From Ktedonobacterales bacterium (GTDB taxonomy: Bacteria; Chloroflexota; Ktedonobacteria; Ktedonobacterales; DATBGS01), in assembly GCA_036557285.1 (NCBI GenBank), contig DATBHW010000021.1, positions 49,077 to 113,076 of the forward strand: a stretch of 64,000 nt of DNA, written 5' to 3'. Shown one piece after another: positions 40,753 through 46,666 of the stretch. The translations under genes and the position numbers were made by a program. Position 1 is the stretch's first letter. Each line of letters starts with the position of its first letter. The notes below the pieces were generated by a model. That model saw nothing but the letters and a program-made list of their open reading frames with translations. It made no database searches and was not told the origin of the DNA.

Positions 40753-41568
40753 TTAGGCTTCTTCCGGTTGGGTAAGGGCGATGTGGCCGGCATACTGCGC
40801 AATTCGTCCGGCTCTCAGGATCCGCTCTGTCGCTGAAAATACCTGTCGTATGGCATTGTCCGGCGGTTTCTCGTTATCCAGCCAGTGCTGGATGTAGCCC
40901 CGGCTTCTGGTGGCAGTGTCTTCATCGAGCCGTCCCAGCTCGTTCATGCAGATGTAGGCCGTCGCTTCGGCCTGGAACTCTTTAATGCCCCGGTGCTGCG
41001 CGTACTCGTGCAAGTTTACGCGGTCAGTGTGCTCCAGGACAATATGCCCTATCTCGTGAAAGCGCGTTTTATCAGGGTTGACAGCCACCGGATTGATCGC
41101 CATCTCCCGGCCGCGCGAGTAGCCCTGCATGTTACCATTCGTCTCCTCAAACGGCACGTCGGTGATAGCGAGCTTGCCGAGCGCTTGGGTAAAGTCCCAC
41201 CCTGGTATCGGGGCAGGTGGTAGTTCCTTGCCAACAGTCTGAGACAATCCAAAGACGCCAGGGATTTGCTTGAAGCCAATCAGTTTCTCGACTTTCTCGC
41301 CCGGCTCTTTGCCGTCCATATTGACGATTATCGGTACGATAATCTCTTTGGCCCTTTCGCCGCGCATCACCTGACGGCCGAGGGACTTCCAGCGGTTGTA
41401 ACTGGCTACCGGCTCACGGACACCCTGCATCATCAGGAGCATCATATTGAGGAATGAATAGTCGTGGAAACGGTTGTAGGTGCTGCCCAGGTCGCCCTCG
41501 GTCGTGATAGCCTGTTCGATCAGTTTTGACCAATCAACAGCACTGGGCGGCAGGGTGCGCTCGGACAT
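40753..41568 (-). CDS. ArdC-like antirestriction protein (zincin domain)
   Basis: 271 residues from the ATG at 41568. The N-terminal part ('YNRFHDYSFLNMMLLMMQG', 'VASYNRWKSLGRQVMRGERA') matches the ssDNA-binding ArdC N-terminal domain; the C-terminal part has the metallopeptidase motif 'RFHEIGHIVLEHT' and a downstream Glu in 'EFQAEATAYI'. ArdC proteins protect incoming conjugative DNA from host restriction. Its presence together with a resident type I restriction system on the same element fits a self-transmissible element. Confidence 0.8.
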   Translation of the reverse strand: MSERTLPPSAVDWSKLIEQAITTEGDLGSTYNRFHDYSFLNMMLLMMQGVREPVASYNRWKSLGRQVMRGERAKEIIVPIIVNMDGKEPGEKVEKLIGFKQIPGVFGLSQTVGKELPPAPIPGWDFTQALGKLAITDVPFEETNGNMQGYSRGREMAINPVAVNPDKTRFHEIGHIVLEHTDRVNLHEYAQHRGIKEFQAEATAYICMNELGRLDEDTATRSRGYIQHWLDNEKPPDNAIRQVFSATERILRAGRIAQYAGHIALTQPEEA

Positions 41569-41802
41569 ATTGGCCGTTAGCGTAGCAAACTGACGAGAGG
41601 TATACAGTAAAAAAAGTAACTGAACAGCTGGCGCTGTGAACTCGATAGGGATCTGTATACCTACCAGAAGATGCCAGTGCAGGAAATATGCGGCACGCTC
41701 CATATTGGAAAAAGTACGCTGTATCGGTATATCCAGGGTTGAACCTGCACGGGCTATAGCTCTAGAAATGCGCAGAAATCAATGGGCACAAATAAGTGTC
41801 CA

Positions 41803-42138
41803 TCACTCATTAGGAAGCGCCGCGATTAGCTGCACAAGCGCGGGCCAGCTAGAACCCACCAATCGATGGTCTTCTGGTAGCTCAAGATCACCTGCCAAAA
41901 ACAGCACTGCCAAGTAAGGGTCATCTTTTGGCAACTGGCGCACAAAATTAGTAGCAAGGAGACCTGCAATATCATAAGCCAGGAAATCAGCTTCACCAGG
42001 GTATTTTTGCCACCTGGACACCTGACGGTCGAGAAACAACCGCAGCGCACGCTTTTTTTCAATAAGGGGAAGAGCGTTGTTCAGGACAAGCCCGACCTCG
42101 ATAGCATCAGTAGAGTATCGATGTGATGGTATCTGCAC
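41803..42138 (-). CDS. Hypothetical protein (111 aa)
   Basis: Helical soluble protein ('LPLIEKKRALRLFLDRQV', 'SSWPALVQLIAALPNE'). Only GTG or TTG starts are available; the GTG at 42138 is chosen because the TTG at 42162 lies inside a hairpin. Unknown function. Confidence 0.4.
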   Translation of the reverse strand: MQIPSHRYSTDAIEVGLVLNNALPLIEKKRALRLFLDRQVSRWQKYPGEADFLAYDIAGLLATNFVRQLPKDDPYLAVLFLAGDLELPEDHRLVGSSWPALVQLIAALPNE

Positions 42139-42160
42139 ATTACCAGTATATGCCAGATAC

Positions 42161-42193
42161 AACAGGAGCCGCCCATGCAGGACGGCTCCTGTT
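42161..42193 (-). terminator. Perfect 11-bp hairpin between leftward genes
   Basis: AACAGGAGCCG (42161-42171) and CGGCTCCTGTT (42183-42193) pair perfectly. It lies just after the stop of 42208-42450, so it likely terminates that transcript, although the following T-run is short. Confidence 0.6.
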
Positions 42194-42207
42194 TGCGCCC
42201 GCAGCGG

Positions 42208-42450
42208 CTAGCGCCCGTTAATGGCAATATCTCCCAGGAAGCGAAACAACCCTGAAGGGGTGTTAGCGTAGACGTTGCCTTGAGCATCGCGCACGAAGTC
42301 ATATACCGGGCCACCCAGCCCCTCGTGCCAAACCACATGCCCATGCTGAGGAGCGCCAGGAACACCTATAAACGTCTCTTGTTGGCCGGTAGGGAACGGG
42401 CCATTCATACGAGGGCCACCGCCGAAAGCCTGATATTTGTCGAAGCTCAC
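42208..42450 (-). CDS. Small hypothetical protein (80 aa)
   Basis: Start at the GTG 42450, with AGAGGTGA four bases upstream. Gly/Pro-rich, with 'GHVVWHEGLGGPVYDFVRDA' and 'GNVYANTPSGLFRF'. Followed by a hairpin terminator. Unknown function. Confidence 0.4.
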   Translation of the reverse strand: MSFDKYQAFGGGPRMNGPFPTGQQETFIGVPGAPQHGHVVWHEGLGGPVYDFVRDAQGNVYANTPSGLFRFLGDIAINGR

Positions 42451-42863
42451 TTGCTCACCTCTCTGAAGGAGCGACAAAAGCTAACGCTTGCTTTTGCCAA
42501 CAACTGCAAATCCCGAGGCTACGAGCACGCGCTACAAGGCGGGGATACTGAGATTCCCTACAATCTCAGAGAAGCTACGTGAACGACTTAACGTACATGA
42601 ATGAGACTAGGTACCTTCGTCACATCCACCTGAGCAACATATAACAGAGAATCTGTTCTAAATGCAATACCGTCCTGTTGGTTGTCACACAACGTGTCCT
42701 ACATGGTGAGTAACGATCAGCCTTGGCTACTACGCTTCTCCTGCTGCTTGCAGATCAATATTTCGGCCCGCAAAAATTGATCTGCCGCCAAATATACCTG
42801 CCGTATGGCAGGTTGTGATATGCAAGCTCGTTCGTAGCCTCTCAAGTCATTCCAAGAATGGTG
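42451..42863. other. About 410 bases with no recognised gene
   Basis: No frame of substance. Composition is AT-richer than the flanks. I see no clear promoter or repeat in it. Confidence 0.4.
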
Positions 42864-43520
42864 TCAGGTAGTAACTGTTTCGCTCATATAGGTAAGCTCC
42901 CAGCGGCCATCGTAAATCTTCTGTGCGTCGCCATCACGGCCAGGGCCAACCCATCCACCAGTAAGCTGCCGGTAGTCTTTACTAACAACTAACTCAAAAG
43001 AGCCTCTGTACATCATTCCTTTGAATTCGCCGTAAGGTGACGTTTGTTCCCACCATTTGCCAGTTGCTATATTGCCTTCGATGGTAAAGCGTGCCACCAT
43101 AGACGATTGCTCTTTGTTCGGCAGACTATGCAACACAAAACCGTCGTCTTCACGTTCAATACGGACGAGGTACTCACTGGTCTCTTCTTCTCCAGGGCGG
43201 ATGTTACTTGGGAACCAGTAGCGGCAGTGCCAAATGCCCGATACGTTGGTAGCGGTGAACGGACCAGGCGGTCCGGCTTGATCTATGGGAAGTACGCTGC
43301 TTCCTGGTTTGCTACTGCCTCTAATCGTCCGGCGGTGAGCCTTCGCCAACTGTTCCAGTTGCGCCCCGGTGAGGTAGTGCGCCCGTTGGTCGTACTCCAT
43401 CCTTTGTGTAGCGACCAGTTCACTCCACCCGGCACGGGCAATCCAGTTGACGAGCGTCCCCTTGGATATGCCGAGTTTTTGCGCCGCCTCGAGCAAGATA
43501 TATCGCTCTTCTTCGGCCAT
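42864..43520 (-). CDS. HTH regulator with actinobacterial-type C-terminal sensor domain
   Basis: 218 residues. The N-terminus 'LLEAAQKLGISKGTLVNWIA' is a helix-turn-helix; residues ~95-215 form a beta-rich domain ('SGIWHCRYWFPS', 'TGKWWEQTSPYGEFKGMMYR', 'LTGGWVGPGRDGDAQKI') like the C-terminal domain of many actinobacterial HTH regulators. AGAGGTGAAG precedes the ATG. It is divergent from the structured leader and FtsK module at 43609, so it is the natural candidate for their regulator. Confidence 0.7.
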   Translation of the reverse strand: MAEEERYILLEAAQKLGISKGTLVNWIARAGWSELVATQRMEYDQRAHYLTGAQLEQLAKAHRRTIRGSSKPGSSVLPIDQAGPPGPFTATNVSGIWHCRYWFPSNIRPGEEETSEYLVRIEREDDGFVLHSLPNKEQSSMVARFTIEGNIATGKWWEQTSPYGEFKGMMYRGSFELVVSKDYRQLTGGWVGPGRDGDAQKIYDGRWELTYMSETVTT

Positions 43521-43608
43521 GCTTCACCTCTATTGCATACATTTTGGCCTCAGTATATACACATCTCGCTGAGTTTTGTTGGATAGATGCAAATTAAATC
43601 CAAATCGA

Positions 43609-43637
43609 TTGATTTTTGCACCTAATGATGTTATAGT
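43609..43637 (+). promoter_or_regulatory. Promoter of the FtsK-like/integrase module
   Basis: TTGATT (43609-43614), a 17-base spacer and TATAGT (43632-43637). Transcription would begin near 43644 and leave a leader of about 175 bases before the ATG at 43821. Confidence 0.55.
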
Positions 43638-43659
43638 TACTACCGAAGAGTATAAAAGC

Positions 43660-43778
43660 GCGGCGTTGGGATATAGGTGATCCCGAACGCCGCTGGAGCG
43701 TAACACCTGATCAGGTCAGGCACTAGCCCTAATGTTCTTAACGGCTAGAGGTCGCCAGCGTGCAGCGCTCTAGCCGTT
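43660..43778 (+). promoter_or_regulatory. Structured 5' leader with two strong hairpins
   Basis: Hairpin 1: GCGGCGTT-GGGAT with ATCCC-GAACGCCGC (43660-43693). Hairpin 2: AACGGCTAGAG (43740-43750) with CTCTAGCCGTT (43768-43778), followed by TTGTCT, which resembles a weak intrinsic terminator. Between them is ACACCTGATCAGGTCAGG, itself self-complementary (CCTGATCAGG). The arrangement suggests an attenuator or another structured regulatory leader for the 43821-48.5 kb module. Confidence 0.5.
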
Positions 43779-43820
43779 TTGTCTGGCCGCGCCGTTGAAG
43801 CTCAAAGAAAGGCGGTGGCT

Positions 43821-44612
43821 ATGGACGCTTCCAACCAGCCAACCTCTACATCGCAACCTGTAGGCCGTCTACAGCGCCTCTACCGCGCCTGGAAAGGCGA
43901 CCAGGCCGCCCAGAAGCGCACCATTGAACGCCAGAACCTGCGGCATATTATCCAGGCCTCCGGACATGAATACCTGGCGTTTATCCTCATGCTGGCCGCT
44001 GCTGGCGGCTCGCTGCTCTTCTTTCTGGGCCGCTACTACGGCAGCTCCGCGCCGCTGTATATCGTCATACCGGCAGCGGCGGCACTAGCGCTTTCCATCG
44101 AGTGGAGTACCCTGGTTTTCGGCCAAGATATGCAGGACAGCCTGACGCTCCACCAGCCTGCAATGTTCCTGCTGAATCTGGTGAAGGCGCTCATAGCGTA
44201 CGGCGTGAGCGTCTTCATGATGGCGAACGCCGCGTCAGTCGTCTGGGCGCCCCTCGACAACTTGCTCGGCATTGACCCGAAGACCTGGGCCTGGGCGCTA
44301 GCGGTCACCGTTTTTGGCGTTCAGTTCCTCTTGAAGCTCACCCCGGAACGGCCCAAGGCCGCCAAGAACATCGTGGCCGTTTCCCACTTCGTCGCCATGA
44401 TGGCACCAGACGCCACGCCAGAGCAGCAAATCATGATGGCGTCGCGCATGCTGGCGGCGTTCGCTGAACCGGAGCAGCCGCAGCCGAGGGTCGTGGCCGC
44501 TAGCGATAACCATCATCTCGTACCACTCCCCAAACAGCAGCTTGCGCCGATCTATATCGGCCGTGACGAAAGCGAGGGCAGCGCGGATGACGCAGACCCC
44601 TTTCGCAGCTAG
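43821..44612 (+). CDS. Polytopic membrane protein of the transfer module (263 aa)
   Basis: From the ATG at 43821 (AAAGGCGG upstream). Four hydrophobic helices between about residues 48 and 175 ('YLAFILMLAAAGGSLLFFLG', 'YIVIPAAAALALSIEW', 'FLLNLVKALIAYGVSVFMMA', 'WAWALAVTVFGVQFLLKL'), cytoplasmic tails on both sides. It lies upstream of the FtsK-like ATPase and may form part of its membrane channel. No family recognised. The stop overlaps the following small gene. Confidence 0.6.
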   Translation: MDASNQPTSTSQPVGRLQRLYRAWKGDQAAQKRTIERQNLRHIIQASGHEYLAFILMLAAAGGSLLFFLGRYYGSSAPLYIVIPAAAALALSIEWSTLVFGQDMQDSLTLHQPAMFLLNLVKALIAYGVSVFMMANAASVVWAPLDNLLGIDPKTWAWALAVTVFGVQFLLKLTPERPKAAKNIVAVSHFVAMMAPDATPEQQIMMASRMLAAFAEPEQPQPRVVAASDNHHLVPLPKQQLAPIYIGRDESEGSADDADPFRS

Positions 44613-44829
44613 CAAGCTCGACGGTGCCAAATCTTTCCTACAGGCTGCACTGGCTGACGGCCCGCGCCCGGCCGCCGTCGTAGAGGCCGAAGGAATAGCT
44701 AAGGGCATTACGCACACCACGCTGCAAGCTGCACGGCAGCGGCTGCACGTCAAGAGCAAGCGCCAGGGCAATCAATGGGTATGGATACCGCCTGCCGCGT
44801 GGCCGGTACCCCAGCCGGTGGCTGAGTAG
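44587..44829 (+). CDS. Small winged-helix-like protein (80 aa), RepA-C-terminal type
   Basis: Contains 'AKSFLQAALADGPRPAAVVE', 'GITHTTLQAARQRLHVKSKR' and 'GNQWVWIP'. This series (a DGP motif, 'T..TL..A...L.V...K' and W.W.P) is the well-known C-terminal DNA-binding module of plasmid AAA-ATPase/RepA-type proteins, here standing alone. Its ATG overlaps the end of the membrane-protein gene. A related protein lies at 46386, on the other side of the FtsK-like gene. Confidence 0.6.
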   Translation: MTQTPFAASKLDGAKSFLQAALADGPRPAAVVEAEGIAKGITHTTLQAARQRLHVKSKRQGNQWVWIPPAAWPVPQPVAE

Positions 44830-44908
44830 TTGTCAGGAAGGTACGCAAGGTATAGACGTAGATACGAACCGTATCTTTCGTATCTCCCTCGACTAAAGGG
44901 ATGAAGCC

Positions 44909-46402
44909 GTGGAACATAACTTCGCCCGCTGGCTCTTTTTTGGCTGTATAGCGATGGTAGCGCTGATGGTAGTTATCGTACTCTGGCAAGTGCTTACTTG
45001 GCTTGCCATTGGCATCGCCGCCGCAATCGTCATCAGTATCGCCTTCCGGCTGTGGCTCGGCTGGCGCAGGGGTATGCGGCAGGACCGGCTCGATGAAGCC
45101 GAAGCAGTGAAGGCCGAAGCCGCCGCACAAGCCGCTCTGGCCGACGCAGACAAGAAACGCGCCGAAGCCGCCGCCGCCTGGCAGCGCATCCGCCTGATAC
45201 CAGCTAACTATATCGGCGCGATGATCGACCACCCCAACCAATCCAGCTTTTATAACGTCTGGACGTACAAGCAAGAAGTGTCACCGGCGCTGAAACCATT
45301 GGTGCAGCCGCTGGAGCCGGTAGTCGAGGCACTGCCTGAGCCGCGACCACCAGGGCCGCTGGATTTAGCGCAGGTACTGACGACCTTTACGCCCTCTGCT
45401 GGACGTATCCTGCTTGGCATGACGGCGCAGGGGCTTGTTACCTGCGCCTTGGAGGGGCTATCTCATGTGGCGCTGGCGGCCCCGACTGGCGGGGGTAAAA
45501 GCGCGATTATGCGTCTGCTGCTCGCGCAAATCCTGGCTTGTCAGGCGACCGTATGGTTAGCCGACCCGCACTACACGGCCTTAGACTCCAGAAGCGGCGA
45601 AGACTGGAGGATGATTGCCGTGCGGCTTGCCAAGCCGCCCTACACTCAGCCCCGCCAGATTAAAGACATGCTCGTCTGGCTGCTCAGCGAAATGCACCAC
45701 CGCTACGAACTCCGGGCGCAAGGCCAGCCCTGGGGCGCTCCGTGCTATCTGGCGATTGACGAGTGGCCCGCTATCTTGTCGGAGCTAGACAAGCAAGATA
45801 CAGCCGAAGTAGTTGCGGCCACCGGCAAACTCTTGCGCCAAGGCCGCAAAGTGGACGTGCATCTGATAACCAGCAGCCAGGACTTCCTGGTCGAGACAAT
45901 TGGCTCAGGCGGTGAGATGCGAGCCAACCTCCGCACCGCCTACTTTGCTGGTGGCGGCTTGGCTACGGCTCGCGCCCTGCTTGACCAACAAATAAAGCTG
46001 CCGGATGCGCCATTAGGCAAGGGATTAGTGCTGCTCAGAAGTGAGGAAGCCATGCCCGTACCTTCCCTGGTGCGCGTACCATACGCCAGTAACGAGGCGC
46101 TGTATAGATTACTACCGATGAGCCAAGGTGTGCCACCCTTGCCGCCGCTACCGATGAAAGTTTCTCCCGATTCTCTCGCCCCAGATGCACCGACGGAGCC
46201 TGCCTCTGGGGTATTCCTCTCGCCTCTGGAGAGAGAAAAAAGAGAGAAAGCCAGTGAACGCGCCCGCATCCTGGAATTGCACGAACAAGGCTTCAAGCCA
46301 TATGTCATTGCCCGGCAATTGGGCAGGGCGGGCGCATATACGGAGTTTGTCAAGCAGGTTATAGCAGAAGAGGAGACCGACACCAATGGCACGCAAGCTT
46401 GA
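44909..46402 (+). CDS. FtsK/TraB-like DNA translocase
   Basis: 497 residues, GTG start after AAAGGGATGA. Two transmembrane helices (about 9-27 and 30-50), a charged coiled segment, then an FtsK/HerA motor: Walker A 'APTGGGKSA' near 190 and Walker B 'CYLAIDEWPAIL'; the arginine-finger region 'ITSSQDFLVETIG' follows. The C-terminus has a helix-turn-helix-like 'ERARILELHEQGFKPYVIAR'. In actinobacterial integrative elements a single FtsK-like TraB moves double-stranded DNA between cells; this protein has the right layout for that. Confidence 0.8.
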   Translation: MEHNFARWLFFGCIAMVALMVVIVLWQVLTWLAIGIAAAIVISIAFRLWLGWRRGMRQDRLDEAEAVKAEAAAQAALADADKKRAEAAAAWQRIRLIPANYIGAMIDHPNQSSFYNVWTYKQEVSPALKPLVQPLEPVVEALPEPRPPGPLDLAQVLTTFTPSAGRILLGMTAQGLVTCALEGLSHVALAAPTGGGKSAIMRLLLAQILACQATVWLADPHYTALDSRSGEDWRMIAVRLAKPPYTQPRQIKDMLVWLLSEMHHRYELRAQGQPWGAPCYLAIDEWPAILSELDKQDTAEVVAATGKLLRQGRKVDVHLITSSQDFLVETIGSGGEMRANLRTAYFAGGGLATARALLDQQIKLPDAPLGKGLVLLRSEEAMPVPSLVRVPYASNEALYRLLPMSQGVPPLPPLPMKVSPDSLAPDAPTEPASGVFLSPLEREKREKASERARILELHEQGFKPYVIARQLGRAGAYTEFVKQVIAEEETDTNGTQA

Positions 46403-46592
46403 TATAGCGCGAGTATGGCTGAGAGCAGCCCTTAGCGACGGGGAGGCCCATGTAGCCAGCGAGTTACTGGCCCAGGCCAAAGCGGAAGGTATCAAGGTCA
46501 GGACGCTACAGTTGGCCGCCAGCTACGAAGCCGCTATTAAGGCGGTGTACGGTTCTAAGGGCATTCAGGCGTGGCAGTGGAAGCTCAAATAA
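46386..46592 (+). CDS. Small winged-helix-like protein (68 aa), paralog of 44587-44829
   Basis: 'KLDIARVWLRAALSDGEAHV' and 'GIKVRTLQLAASYEAAIKAV', ending 'WQWKLK', parallel the protein at 44587 step by step with weaker similarity. Overlaps the end of the FtsK-like gene. Probably DNA-binding; may control excision or the integrase gene that follows 74 bases downstream. Confidence 0.5.
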   Translation: MARKLDIARVWLRAALSDGEAHVASELLAQAKAEGIKVRTLQLAASYEAAIKAVYGSKGIQAWQWKLK

Positions 46593-46666
46593 AGGAGACA
46601 CTGCACCAGAAATCAGCAGAACTGGTGCGATGTTTATTCAGATGATCAAAACTGGTGAGGTGACAG

